Shown in pieces: positions 22,624 through 31,466 of a stretch of 64,000 bases of DNA. The notes beneath the pieces were generated by a model. The model did not search any database, was not told the DNA's origin, and worked only from the letters and a program-made list of their open reading frames with translations. The stretch is from Clostridia bacterium (lineage in GTDB: Bacteria; Bacillota; Clostridia; Christensenellales; Aristaeellaceae): NCBI GenBank assembly GCA_017428385.1, contig JAFRQX010000039.1, positions 1-64,000 on the forward strand, read 5' to 3'. The translations under genes and the position numbers were made by a program. The number at the start of each line of letters is the position of its first letter. Positions within the stretch are counted from its first letter, which is position 1.

Positions 22624-24117
22624 TTACACACCCGTATCGGTATCCGTTTCATCCACGGAAGTCTCATCCACGGGTTTCTCCGCAGGCGTTTCATCCTTTA
22701 CTTCCTCTGCGGGCTTTTCTTCCTCCGCTTCCTGCGCGGCCTTGCCGATCAGTCCGCCGGTGGTTACATTCCGGATGGCCTTGGGGATATCCAGGCCGAC
22801 GGCTTCCTTCACGGCTTCGAAGGTCTGCAGCATGGTGCCGGCAGTATCCCTCGCCATGGAAGTCGCTCCGCCTTCGCCGAAGAGGATAATCTTTTCGGTC
22901 TTGCTCAGGGGTTCAGACACCGCGCGGGCAATGTCAGGCAGCTTTTCGGTAACCATCTGCATCATGGCAGCCTGGCCGTAGAGCTGCATGGCTTCCGCCT
23001 TTTTCCGCATAGCTTCGGCTTCCGCTTCACCCTTCATCCGGATGGCTTCCGCTTCCTTCTCAGCGGCATACAGGGCGGCGTCCGCCTCCGCCTGCCTGCG
23101 GTATTTCTCCGCCTCAGCCTCAGCAATGGCGCGGTCCTTTTCAGCCTTCGCCTTTTCGCGGATCTCCACGTTCAGCTTTTCACGTTCGATCTCAACCGCC
23201 TGCCGCTTCAGTTCCGTTTCCTTTTCAAGGCGGGTCATTTCAGCGGCCGCGTGCTCAGTGGCGAAGGTCTTGTTGATACGTTCCTGCTCAATCCTGTAGG
23301 CCATTTCAGCCTTGGCGCGGGCTTCTTCCGTTTCCTGCTTGAAGGCAGCCTTCTGCACTTCCAGGTCACGGTTCTGGCGGGCGATTTCAGCCTCAGCCTG
23401 CATTTCGGCAAACTTGGATTCCTTTTCCGCCGCGGCTTCAGCAATACGCTTGTCCTGTTCCTTTTCAGCGACGTTGCGGGCAGCCATGGTGTCGATCACT
23501 TTACCGTCCTTGTCGGCAAAGTTCTGGATCGTCAGGTTGATGATTTCAAGACCCATGTTGTTCATATCGTTCATGGCGGCCTTGATGGATTCCTGGGCAA
23601 ACTTGTCACGGTTCTGGACCAGCTCGGCGATGGTCATCTGGCCGATGATTTCACGCATATTGCCTTCCAGCACGTCCTTGGCCAGGGATTTGATCTGTTC
23701 AGCATTGTAATGCAGCAGCTGCTCGGCCGCGGTGGCGATGGACAGGTCGTCGGAACCGATCTTGATATTGGCCACGGCGTCCACCAGCACGGAAATGTAT
23801 TCCTTGGTAGGCACCGGCTGGGCCGTCTTGATGTCCACCTGGTTCAGACACATATCCAGCTGGTCAATCCGCTCAATGGCGGGAACATAGAAGGTCGCGC
23901 CGCCGCGGACGATCCGGTAACCGAACTTCTTGGCGGAAACCGTGCCATCGGGGTTGCGGACTTTATAAGTCCGGCGGAACAGGCCGGATACGATCAGGGC
24001 AGTATCCGGGGGCGCAATCTTGTACCGGGGGATGAACTTGAGCACGATGATGATCGCGACAATGGCGATCAGGATCCAGTGCCAGCTGTTCTGGATGAAA
24101 TTGAGAATTGCTTCCAT
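22624..24117 (-). CDS. Flotillin-like (SPFH domain) membrane scaffold protein
   Basis: A 497-residue protein. Residues about 10-30 are one membrane segment (WHWILIAIVAIIIVLKFI). An SPFH/band-7 domain follows (about 30-200; YKIAPPDTALIVSGLFRRTY and VPTKEYISVLVDAVANIKIG). Residues about 215-400 are a long Ala/Glu/Arg coiled coil with repeated EAEAEK-type units, and the end is flotillin-like (ARAVSEPLSKTEKIILFGEGG) with an acidic Pro-rich tail (EEKPAEEVKDETPAEK). FloT/YuaG-type proteins organise membrane microdomains. The usual NfeD partner is not next to it here. Confidence 0.93.
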   Translation of the reverse strand: MEAILNFIQNSWHWILIAIVAIIIVLKFIPRYKIAPPDTALIVSGLFRRTYKVRNPDGTVSAKKFGYRIVRGGATFYVPAIERIDQLDMCLNQVDIKTAQPVPTKEYISVLVDAVANIKIGSDDLSIATAAEQLLHYNAEQIKSLAKDVLEGNMREIIGQMTIAELVQNRDKFAQESIKAAMNDMNNMGLEIINLTIQNFADKDGKVIDTMAARNVAEKEQDKRIAEAAAEKESKFAEMQAEAEIARQNRDLEVQKAAFKQETEEARAKAEMAYRIEQERINKTFATEHAAAEMTRLEKETELKRQAVEIEREKLNVEIREKAKAEKDRAIAEAEAEKYRRQAEADAALYAAEKEAEAIRMKGEAEAEAMRKKAEAMQLYGQAAMMQMVTEKLPDIARAVSEPLSKTEKIILFGEGGATSMARDTAGTMLQTFEAVKEAVGLDIPKAIRNVTTGGLIGKAAQEAEEEKPAEEVKDETPAEKPVDETSVDETDTDTGV

Positions 24118-24281
24118 GGGTTTACTCCTTTCAATGATTGATGTATGTCAGTTTATTATTCCCGTGTTACATCCACCGTATCGAAGGGGCTCACTCTCCG
24201 TTCATATAATCGCTTTGACGGTTTCCTTACCGTCGAAGTTATTTTATGATTTCTGGGATACATAATACAGCACAAAGGCTG

Positions 24282-24312
24282 AAAAATAAACCGGTCTATT
24301 TTGCAAGACCGG
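24282..24312 (-). terminator. Terminator of the short BspA-like gene
   Basis: CCGGTCT, loop ATTTTGCA, AGACCGG, with TTTATTTTT on the minus strand. Confidence 0.75.
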
Positions 24313-24333
24313 AAAAAAAACAGGCTTTTTCCA

Positions 24334-24795
24334 TTACACTGTCCGGTATGCGTATGGCAGCTGGTTGCTGATGCAGTACGCTTCCGCATAGCTGCCTTCC
24401 GCGACGTAGATCATCTCCAGGCTTTCACTGCCGTCAAAAACGGAATCCCCGATGGAAGTGACCGTATCCGGCAGGACAATCTCCCGCAGGCCCGGGCAGA
24501 AAGCAAAGGCGTAATTACCGATGGAGGTAACCCCGTCTTCCACCACAATCCGGGAGATTTTGTGATCCTCCCAGGGCGTATCCACACACAGCATGGGGCG
24601 GTTTCCATCCATGCCGCGATCTCCGAAGATTCCTTTATAGTCGTTCATCCGCCCGCTGCCGGTGATTGTCAGCGTGCCGTCCTTCAGGTTCCATTTCAGG
24701 TTTTCCCCGCAGGAGCTTTTCATGCCGTAGATCAGCATAAGCAAAACCGCGACGAGCAGCAGCAAAATCCACATTTTGCTTTTTCGGATGTCCAT
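24334..24795 (-). CDS. Single-module BspA-like leucine-rich-repeat protein
   Basis: A 153-residue protein with an N-terminal membrane anchor or signal (WILLLLVAVLLMLIYG) and one copy of the module found six times in the large neighbour: SCGENLKWNLKDGTLTITGS, GRMNDY, a variable loop, then VVEDGVTSIGNYAFAFCPGL and LREIVLPDTVTSIGDSVF, which are BspA-type (LRR_5) repeats. It ends with EGSYAEAYCISNQLPYAY, the same module ending. It is probably held at the membrane outer face. The promoter at 24909-24962 has the same layout as the one before the large gene, so the two are likely co-regulated. Confidence 0.85.
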   Translation of the reverse strand: MDIRKSKMWILLLLVAVLLMLIYGMKSSCGENLKWNLKDGTLTITGSGRMNDYKGIFGDRGMDGNRPMLCVDTPWEDHKISRIVVEDGVTSIGNYAFAFCPGLREIVLPDTVTSIGDSVFDGSESLEMIYVAEGSYAEAYCISNQLPYAYRTV

Positions 24796-24908
24796 TGAAT
24801 ATCCCTCCGGATAGTCTGTCGTTCTCTGTCAATTAATGAACGTGACAGGGATCACATTTCTTCCCTTTCACGCCCACCGGGACAAATCTTCACGACTCCC
24901 TGAGCAAA

Positions 24909-24962
24909 AGTATACCGGTCCTGTTGTATCAAAGTCATCAAGATGTTGTAACAATGATGTAA
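24909..24962 (-). promoter_or_regulatory. Promoter with 11-bp direct-repeat activator box
   Basis: Minus-strand -10 TATACT (24909-24914), 18-base spacer, ATGACT as -35 (24933-24938), then, 6 bases upstream, TTACAAC and TTACATC (24945-24951 and 24956-24962) as direct repeats 11 bases apart. The same arrangement occurs at 29603-29656. Confidence 0.7.
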
Positions 24963-24990
24963 ATTGTGGTGTCCCTCTCCCCATCTCCGC

Positions 24991-25026
24991 AAAAAAAGGA
25001 GCAGTGCGGTCTGTCCGCGCTGCTCC
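24991..25026 (-). terminator. Terminator of the BspA operon
   Basis: GGAGCAG with inner GCGG/CCGC pairs and CTGCTCC, followed on the minus strand by seven T. Confidence 0.85.
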
Positions 25027-25044
25027 CCTGTGTTTCCGTTCCCG

Positions 25045-25599
25045 TCACGCTTTATCCGGTTTATGGACGCCGATATACCAGTTCTCATCCACTTCCGCGA
25101 TCTCGTAATAAGCAGCCTGGAGGTACCCCTCCTGAAGGAGCGCCGCCTCCGGGTCTTTTTCCATATGCGGAAGATAGAACATCTTGATCCGGCTGTAATT
25201 CTCCCCAGCCAGCTCAATGTTGAGGATTTCACCGCTGTTTCCGTCATACTTGATCATGGTCAGCCCTTTGAGGAGGGAAAAGGCGTCCAGCATGGCGCTC
25301 TGTTCTTCCTTCTCGAAGTAGGCGTCATTCTTCAGCTCTTCCAGGCTGTGCAGGCTCGAATTGTACGGATGGACGTGCTTAAACAGATAGCGGTTGAATT
25401 CCTGTTTCCCCAGCATGATGGAAGCGGCAGCCGTCAGCCGGCTGTTCGTTTCCGGATCCGCAAGCAGGCTGCGGCAGTCCTCCAGCGTTGTCCTCTCCGG
25501 CTGTTTCCTGCCGGACATGGACGCAAACGCGCCGGCCGCGATCAGGATCAGCACGACGAGGATCAGCCAGAACCGGTATTTCTTCACAAACTTCTTCAT
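25045..25599 (-). CDS. Membrane-anchored hypothetical protein in the BspA operon
   Basis: A 184-residue protein with a basic start (MKKFVKKYRFW), one membrane helix (LILVVLILIAAGAFASM) and an external domain of about 150 residues rich in E, Y and D (LEELKNDAYFEKEEQSAML, YDGNSGEILNIELAGENYSR). I recognise no family. Its ATG directly follows the stop of the 1323-residue surface protein (TAAATG) with GGAG 9 bases upstream, so translation is coupled. A strong terminator follows. A role with the surface protein (anchoring or export) is a reasonable guess. Confidence 0.75.
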   Translation of the reverse strand: MKKFVKKYRFWLILVVLILIAAGAFASMSGRKQPERTTLEDCRSLLADPETNSRLTAAASIMLGKQEFNRYLFKHVHPYNSSLHSLEELKNDAYFEKEEQSAMLDAFSLLKGLTMIKYDGNSGEILNIELAGENYSRIKMFYLPHMEKDPEAALLQEGYLQAAYYEIAEVDENWYIGVHKPDKA

Positions 25600-28500
25600 T
25601 TACTCATTCTCCGCGTATGAATATGCAATGCCGTTTCTGTAACAGTATTTTTCCGCCCGTCCGCCTTTTTCAGCGAGGATGACCTTCAGGTCAGGGCACC
25701 CTTCAAACACTGAATTGCCGATGGAAACCACAGAAGCCGGCATCCTGACTTCCTTCAGGTTTGAACAGTCAGAAAACGCGTAGTCACTGATGGATTTAAC
25801 GCCCTCCGGAATTGTGATCTCCTGAAGGTTATCACAGCCATTGAATACGCCGTATTCAATGCGTTTGAGGCTGGAGGGCAGTTTCAGCCGCATCAGCTCC
25901 GGACAATAGGAGAAAGCGTTTGACCCAATATTGGTTACGGCGTCCGGAATGTCAATCCACGTAATCCTGCTGCCCCAGAAAGCCTCTGTTCCGATGGATG
26001 TAAGGGTTTCCGGCAAAGTAAACCGCTTCACGCCATATTGAAGCGCAAACGCGTAGTCTCCGATGGAGGTAACCCCTTCCTCAACGATCACCGTATCAAA
26101 TCTCAAATCGTTCCATGGAGCAGTCGAGCCGATGATGTAGTTGTTTTCGATATACTCATCGTAGTCGAACATTTTCCCCGTGCCGGAGATGACCAGCGTC
26201 TCTTTGTCCAGCTTCCAGGTCAGGTCTTCACCACAGGTGCCGGCCTTCCCATCCGCGGACAGCTCCGGTCTGGTTCCGTCCGGATAGGAATACGGGACCT
26301 TCTTTTCCCTGCAGTATTTTTCCGCATAACTGCCCTGTACCACAACACAGTTTTCCAGGCCGTTTTCAAAGGCGCTGCTTCCGATCATGATGACCGATTC
26401 CGGAATGGTGAGCTCCTTCAGGCTCGTACACTCCGAGAAAGCAAGGGCCTCTATCCGCTGAAGGGAAGCGGGAAGGATCAGCTGCTTCAGGAGCAGGCAT
26501 CCGCTGAATGCGGACGCCGGGATGATTTTCAGCCCGACAGGCAGGCGGACGCCGGTCAGGGATTCACAACCCGCAAAAACGTTCTCCCCGATAGAGGTGA
26601 CAGAATCGGGAATAACGATTTCTTTCAGGGCCGTGAAAGCAAAGGCAAACGATCCGATTGCCTCCAGCGTATCCGGCAGCTCAACGCTCTCAATTGTGTC
26701 GCAGGCAAAGAACGCGGCGCTTCCGATCCGGGTAACGCCCTGCCCGATCACAACTTTCCGGACGTCGCGGCCCGACCATGGCGCGGCGTTATTGATCGTT
26801 CCGGCAGATCCGCTTTCATCCCGATCCGAATACTGTCTTTCATAGTCATCCATTTTACCGAATCCGGAAACGGTCAGCGTACCGTCATTATCCAGTTTCC
26901 AGGTCAGATTCCGGCCGCAGATGCCGTAGGGTGCTTCGGTCGGAATGGCCTCCGGACTGCTTCCCGTATAAACGTATGCGATTCCCTTCCGGACGCAGTA
27001 CTTCTCCGCATAGCTGTCCTTCGGCACGATCACAGCCCTCAGGGCCTGGCAGCCGTCAAAAGCATACTCCCCGAGTGTTTCAAGGGAGGCGGGCAGGGTG
27101 ACGGTTTTCAGCGCGATACAATTGTGGAACGCGTACATGCCGACTTCCCTGACAGCGTCCGGCAGGGTGATCTCCGTCAGCTTTATACAGGTCCGGAACG
27201 CAGCCGCCCCGATGGAGGTCAGGGAAGCCGGAAGCCGGATCTCAGTTAAGCCGGTACATTCATTGAATGCCAGCATCCCGATTGTTTTGACTGAATCGGG
27301 CAGGGTCACGGTTTTCAGTTCCGTGCAGTTATCAAATGCGCCGTATTCCACAGATTTAAGTGTATCCGGCAAGGAAATCTCCGTCATGGCACAGCCTTCA
27401 AAAGCAAAGGCCCCGATGGAGGTCACCCCGTCCTCAATCACAACGCGGGTGACTTTACTGCCATCCCAGGGCGCCGCTCCGCTCTGGGTCTGGTCTTCCC
27501 CGACCTGCTCATAATCGTCCATCACGCCCGTGCCGATAATCCTCAGCGTACCGTCTTCTTCCAGGATCCAGACCAGGTCAGGACCGCAGGTGTTCCTGAC
27601 CTTCTCCACCGTAATCTGCACGGGAACCGGCGTTCCCGCCGGAACAGCGTCTCCATAGTTGTACGGGAGATTGTACGCGGCGCAGTACTGTTCCGCGTAA
27701 CTGCCCGGATTCACCACAATGACCTTCAGCTTTCCGCAGCCGTCAAATGCGTCATCCCCGATGGAGCCGACAGAAGCGGGCAGGGTGATCGTCTTCAGGC
27801 TGCTGCACTGGCTGAATGCTTTCTTCCCGATTACGGTCACACCCTCCGGCAGGGTGATTTCACGCAGCAGGGCGCAGTTTTCAAAGGCAAATTTTCCGAT
27901 CGCCGTCACTGTATCAGGCAGGACCACCGTTTTCAGCTGGCTGCAGCCCCAGAACGCGAATGCGCCGATGGACGTGACGCCCGGTTCCACCACTACCTGC
28001 GTGATCTTCTGGCCGTCCCACGGCGCGGACGTCTGCTGGCTGCCGCCCATCATACGCATATAATCGTCCATTTTCCCCGTGCCGGAAATCGTCAGCGTGC
28101 CGTTTTCCAGTTTCCATCCCAGGCTGTCCCTGCCTTCGTTTCCGAAGATCACAGGCTCCTGTGCGTAGGTATATGGCAGGCCGGCTGATATGCAGAACTT
28201 TTCAGCATAGCTGTCCTTGTCCACAACCACCTGCTTCAGGCTGTCACAGGACGCGAGCGCGCCGTCATCAATCCTGGTCAGGGAAGCCGGCAGGTTGATC
28301 TCCTTCATACCGAAGCAGCCGTAAAACGCGCTTTCCGTGATGATTTTCACATTATCCTGCAGGATGACTTTTTCAACGGCATTGCAGCACTGGAACGCCC
28401 CGAATTTAATTTCCGTAAGAGCTTCCGGCAAAATGATATTTTTCAGTCCGCGGCAGTCCCCAAAGGCGGAAGTGCCGATGACCTCAATGCCATCCGGGAA

Positions 28501-29571
28501 AACAAAGTCCGCCATGTTTTCACAGTAACAGAACGCGTAATCCCCAATGGATTTCAACGTATCCGGCAGGGAAACGTCGACCAGCTCCGTATGGCAGTTA
28601 AAAGCGTAATCCCCGATGGATGTCACGCCTTCCTCAATCACGAGAGACCTGAACTTCAGTCCGTCCCAGGGGGCGGTTGTGCCGGGCACGGTATACCAGA
28701 GGTATGGTTTCTGTACGCCTTCGTTTTCCCTGAAATCCGCCATTTCCCCGCTGCCGGAAATTGTCAGCGTTTCGTTTTCCAACTTCCAGGTCAGGCCATA
28801 ACCGCAGATGTCCTCATTGGCCGAAGCGGCTTCCGGTCTCTCACCGGCAGTATACGGAAGATGGTTTTGAACGCAGTACTGCTCAACAGCGCTGTCCTTT
28901 GTGACAATGATATTTTTCAGGCTTGTGCAGTTTACAAAAACAGCCAGTCCATCAATATGGCTTACGGAGGAAAGGTCAATCTCCTCCAGGGACTCACAGT
29001 TCAGGAACGCGTCATCCCCGATAATTTTTACGGAGGCGGGTAAGGTAACGTTCTTCAGATTTGTGCAGCTCTGGAATGTGCCGAATTCAATCTCCTGGAG
29101 TATATTCGACAGCGTAATACTTTCCAGTTCTTCACAGAGAGCAAACGCGCTTTCTTTGATTTCCATGACAGAATCCGGAATCCTGATTTCAGTAATAGAG
29201 CAGCCAGTAAACGCCCATTTGCCGATGGAAACAAGACTATCCGGTAAGGAAACGCTTGTTATCCCCCCTAAATACGAGAAGGCATAATTTCCGACAGAGG
29301 TAACCCCGTCCTCAATGACAACTTCCCTGATTTGATCTGAATATTCGTTCCAGGGCGCGTGTGATAACGTGCCCGCGGCTGGTTCATACGGTTCGATAAA
29401 ATTATCCATTCTTCCAGTACCGGAAATAATCAGCCGCTTACCTTCCAATCTCCATGTCAGGTTTTCACCGCAGGTCCTTTCAGCTCCAGCCGGCACAGGC
29501 ACGCCAAACACTGCTGTAAGCAGCAAGGCGAACAGCAGGCAGGCCCACAATCTGTACCTGAATGGTTTCAT
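25600..29571 (-). CDS. Large secreted BspA-like leucine-rich-repeat protein, six modules
   Basis: A 1323-residue protein with a signal peptide (LWACLLFALLLTAVFGVPVP, AGA cleavage) and six consecutive modules beginning near residues 34, 254, 480, 660, 883 and 1111. Each opens (C)GxxLTWxLxxxTLTISGxGxM-D, continues with PW and VVIEDGVTSIGDYAF, carries several BspA/TpLRR repeats (LPDTVTxIGxxAFxxC) and closes near SYAEKYC-x5-LPYxY. Module 3 lacks the opening Cys. There is no LPXTG, SLH or choline-binding anchor, so it may be secreted or held by its membrane partner encoded just downstream. BspA-like repeats usually bind host or matrix proteins or other cells (family knowledge). Binding here is inferred. 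Confidence 0.92.
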   Translation of the reverse strand: MKPFRYRLWACLLFALLLTAVFGVPVPAGAERTCGENLTWRLEGKRLIISGTGRMDNFIEPYEPAAGTLSHAPWNEYSDQIREVVIEDGVTSVGNYAFSYLGGITSVSLPDSLVSIGKWAFTGCSITEIRIPDSVMEIKESAFALCEELESITLSNILQEIEFGTFQSCTNLKNVTLPASVKIIGDDAFLNCESLEEIDLSSVSHIDGLAVFVNCTSLKNIIVTKDSAVEQYCVQNHLPYTAGERPEAASANEDICGYGLTWKLENETLTISGSGEMADFRENEGVQKPYLWYTVPGTTAPWDGLKFRSLVIEEGVTSIGDYAFNCHTELVDVSLPDTLKSIGDYAFCYCENMADFVFPDGIEVIGTSAFGDCRGLKNIILPEALTEIKFGAFQCCNAVEKVILQDNVKIITESAFYGCFGMKEINLPASLTRIDDGALASCDSLKQVVVDKDSYAEKFCISAGLPYTYAQEPVIFGNEGRDSLGWKLENGTLTISGTGKMDDYMRMMGGSQQTSAPWDGQKITQVVVEPGVTSIGAFAFWGCSQLKTVVLPDTVTAIGKFAFENCALLREITLPEGVTVIGKKAFSQCSSLKTITLPASVGSIGDDAFDGCGKLKVIVVNPGSYAEQYCAAYNLPYNYGDAVPAGTPVPVQITVEKVRNTCGPDLVWILEEDGTLRIIGTGVMDDYEQVGEDQTQSGAAPWDGSKVTRVVIEDGVTSIGAFAFEGCAMTEISLPDTLKSVEYGAFDNCTELKTVTLPDSVKTIGMLAFNECTGLTEIRLPASLTSIGAAAFRTCIKLTEITLPDAVREVGMYAFHNCIALKTVTLPASLETLGEYAFDGCQALRAVIVPKDSYAEKYCVRKGIAYVYTGSSPEAIPTEAPYGICGRNLTWKLDNDGTLTVSGFGKMDDYERQYSDRDESGSAGTINNAAPWSGRDVRKVVIGQGVTRIGSAAFFACDTIESVELPDTLEAIGSFAFAFTALKEIVIPDSVTSIGENVFAGCESLTGVRLPVGLKIIPASAFSGCLLLKQLILPASLQRIEALAFSECTSLKELTIPESVIMIGSSAFENGLENCVVVQGSYAEKYCREKKVPYSYPDGTRPELSADGKAGTCGEDLTWKLDKETLVISGTGKMFDYDEYIENNYIIGSTAPWNDLRFDTVIVEEGVTSIGDYAFALQYGVKRFTLPETLTSIGTEAFWGSRITWIDIPDAVTNIGSNAFSYCPELMRLKLPSSLKRIEYGVFNGCDNLQEITIPEGVKSISDYAFSDCSNLKEVRMPASVVSIGNSVFEGCPDLKVILAEKGGRAEKYCYRNGIAYSYAENE

Positions 29572-29602
29572 TCGTAACCCCCCGTGTCAATCTGACAATC
29601 AC

Positions 29603-29656
29603 ATTATATAGGAAAAAGTGTATCAAGGTCATTAACGCGATGTAACAACGTTGTAA
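29603..29656 (-). promoter_or_regulatory. Promoter with 11-bp direct-repeat activator box
   Basis: Minus-strand -10 TATAAT (29603-29608), 18-base spacer, -35 ATGACC (29627-29632), then, 6 bases upstream, TTACATC (29639-29645) and TTACAAC (29650-29656). TTGATACA abuts the -35 in both promoters. The weak -35 and the direct repeats suggest activation by an OmpR/PhoP-type regulator. Confidence 0.75.
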
Positions 29657-29668
29657 ATTTTTCTCCTG

Positions 29669-29713
29669 AAAAACCTGACAGCCGGGGGAGGAAATCCCTC
29701 CGCCGGCTGTCAG
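29669..29713 (-). terminator. Terminator of the nuclease gene
   Basis: CTGACAGCCGG and CCGGCTGTCAG form an 11-bp stem with inner GGGAGG/CCTCC pairs, followed on the minus strand by GTTTTTC. It overlaps the stop codon. Confidence 0.8.
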
Positions 29714-30402
29714 TTCCAGTCTTCAATTGTCAATTGTTCCGGCTCCCGGACAAGGCCGTGGCAGTATCCGTAATACCAGCATTCATAAGGCTTTGAGCAC
29801 TGTTCCCCGCAGGGAATATCCGGTTCTTCCCGCTCCTTGGTCATACGGTTCAGGTCCCAGATGTTGTCATTGATCCAGTCGTAGTACTCCCGGGCCTGCT
29901 TTGTAACGTCATTGGGGACGAAAGGGTTCTCCTCGTCCGGCCCGTGGGTCACAATAAAGACCCGGTCAATCCGCAGTCCGGTTCTCCGGATGATGTAATA
30001 CTGGAAGGCCGCGTCCCGGATAAACTGCTCATATACCTCCGGCGCGTTCTTCACCTCATACAGGTCATGGCCGGTCTCCGTCTTCCGCAGGAGGTCCACG
30101 GCACAGTAATTGTTGTAATTGCTGAAGGCTGCCTCGCAGATCACCGGTACGCCCCGGACCAGAGCGTCCTGCGTTTTGGCCAGCATAGCCTGTTTGTCCG
30201 GAATCCGGGTGCCCGGGCGGTACACCGTCATTTCCTCATAGGGACCGAACATGGCCATGGCCTGGTCGCCGAAGTCGTTGCCCGCGTCCAGGCGGGCCTG
30301 AACCTCCGGCGGAATGACCCGCAGCCCGGGCTTATGCCTGTCCAGCCAGAGCATCTTCCGGCACTGCATGCCCCGCATAAAATCCGTTTTGGTAATGGCC
30401 AT
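29710..30402 (-). CDS. Cas4/RecB-like nuclease with C-terminal Cys cluster (DUF2779 N-terminal-like)
   Basis: A 230-residue protein. It opens ITKTDFMRGMQCRKMLWLD with a first Cys, as in Cas4/RecB-type nucleases. The core has GNDFGDQAM, VICEAAFSNYNNYCAVDLLR with the metal-binding Asp, and YEVKNA (the E-x-K of the PD-(D/E)XK fold). The C-terminal CGEQCSKPYECWYYGYC supplies further Cys for an iron-sulfur cluster. The domain matches the first part of longer DUF2779 proteins, but the C-terminal exonuclease part is missing. No cas genes or CRISPR repeats are nearby. It probably acts on DNA ends in repair. Family assignment is good, role inferred. Confidence 0.78.
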   Translation of the reverse strand: MAITKTDFMRGMQCRKMLWLDRHKPGLRVIPPEVQARLDAGNDFGDQAMAMFGPYEEMTVYRPGTRIPDKQAMLAKTQDALVRGVPVICEAAFSNYNNYCAVDLLRKTETGHDLYEVKNAPEVYEQFIRDAAFQYYIIRRTGLRIDRVFIVTHGPDEENPFVPNDVTKQAREYYDWINDNIWDLNRMTKEREEPDIPCGEQCSKPYECWYYGYCHGLVREPEQLTIEDWN

Positions 30403-30652
30403 GGTCTCTTCCCTTCCGGTACGTTATTTCTCGGAAATTATACCATCTTTGCCAGGCAGGAACAATCAGGACAGGCCGCAAAGCGTGTATTGCGCATCCA
30501 TATCATGAAGGCAGCCGGACTCCTATTTTTCCCTCCCGGGAAAATAAAACCCCTATATTGTTCCGGCTTTGCCCTGTTCCCCCGGATCCGGACGCGGTAA
30601 ACTTGCATTGTCGGATTATCAGTCCAGACTGGCAGAAAGGAGGATCAATCCA

Positions 30653-31039
30653 ATGAGGACTGACTGGGTCATGAGAAGTTTCCCGGAAGAAGAGAAAAAG
30701 CAGCCCCCGCGTCAGGCGGACAAGCCCGTCTCCCCGGCGCTCGGTCTGGGCTTAGTGGCATTCTTCCTGGGTCTTCCTTTTGTGGGTAAAATCCTCGGCG
30801 GTATCCTCCTCGTATTCGGAATCATCCTCCGTGCCTTCTCCGGCGCCCTTAAGGAATTCTTCAGTGCCGCCCCCATGACAGCTGCCGTACTGACCGGTAT
30901 CTGCATCGGCCTGAGGCTGTATTACCGCTTCCGCGGGAACAAAAACAACGCTGAAGAAACAAAGGTGCAGCAGCCTTCCGCCGGCACGTCCGCGGAAGAA
31001 GCGCCCGCACCGCAGGTTCATCATACTTTCAACGCCTGA
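30653..31039 (+). CDS. Small membrane protein, paralogue family member A
   Basis: A 128-residue protein with a charged N-terminal 25 residues, two to three hydrophobic stretches (LGLGLVAFFLGLPFVGKILG, GILLVFGIILRAFSG, PMTAAVLTGICIGLRLYY), a charged linker and the tail PQVHHTFNA. It shares the final membrane segment pattern (TGxxxGLxLxxR) and the PxxYxTFG-like tail with the proteins at 31060-31413 and 35332-35820. AAAGGAGG precedes the ATG. No known family recognised. Confidence 0.75.
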   Translation: MRTDWVMRSFPEEEKKQPPRQADKPVSPALGLGLVAFFLGLPFVGKILGGILLVFGIILRAFSGALKEFFSAAPMTAAVLTGICIGLRLYYRFRGNKNNAEETKVQQPSAGTSAEEAPAPQVHHTFNA

Positions 31040-31059
31040 GAATTACTGATCACAAAGCA

Positions 31060-31413
31060 ATGAAAAAAACAGCTTATCGTGTACCCTCTCCGTGGAATAA
31101 ACGGAGTACAGCGGGACCGGACAACAACCCGGAAGAAACCCGCAGGATGGCGAACGAAGACGTCCTCTGCGTCCGCTTTATTCTCATCCCTGCCGCTTTG
31201 CTGATCCTTTTCACCCAGCTGCCCAGGCTGTCCTCCGTCCTTTCCTTCCTGGTATCCTCACCCGAAAGGCTCGGCGGACTGATCACAGGCTTTGTCACGG
31301 GCTTGTACCTGCATTTCCGCGCGCAGCGCCGGACAAAAGAGGAGAAAGAAGCAGATCGCGCTTCGGCGGAAGAGGAGTTCATCCCCCGGACATATCACAC
31401 CTTTGGTGACTGA
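31060..31413 (+). CDS. Small membrane protein, paralogue family member B
   Basis: A 117-residue protein beginning 20 bases after member A. It has a polar first 30 residues, hydrophobic segments (FILIPAALLILFTQLP, LSSVLSFLVSS, LGGLITGFVTGLYLHFRA), a Glu/Lys-rich linker and the tail PRTYHTFGD. There is no good ribosome site before the ATG at 31060, so it may rely on coupling to member A or start later, at Met30 (31147). A bidirectional terminator follows. Confidence 0.65.
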   Translation: MKKTAYRVPSPWNKRSTAGPDNNPEETRRMANEDVLCVRFILIPAALLILFTQLPRLSSVLSFLVSSPERLGGLITGFVTGLYLHFRAQRRTKEEKEADRASAEEEFIPRTYHTFGD

Positions 31414-31425
31414 GGAATAAAACAG

Positions 31426-31453
31426 GACCCCGTTCATGTGAACGGGGCCTTTT
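31426..31453. terminator. Bidirectional terminator
   Basis: CCCCGTTCA, TG, TGAACGGGG followed by CCTTTT, with A residues upstream. It separates the convergent small membrane genes and the ABC exporter. Confidence 0.85.
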
Positions 31454-31466
31454 CTGCTGCTTTTCC

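Noticed and set aside
22558..24141. 527-residue plus-strand frame
   Set aside because: Antisense shadow of the flotillin gene. High GC at third codon positions keeps the opposite strand open.
29710..30402. CRISPR-associated Cas4
   Set aside because: The nuclease and Cys motifs fit, but there are no CRISPR repeats or cas neighbours and the sequence is closer to the DUF2779 N-terminal part.
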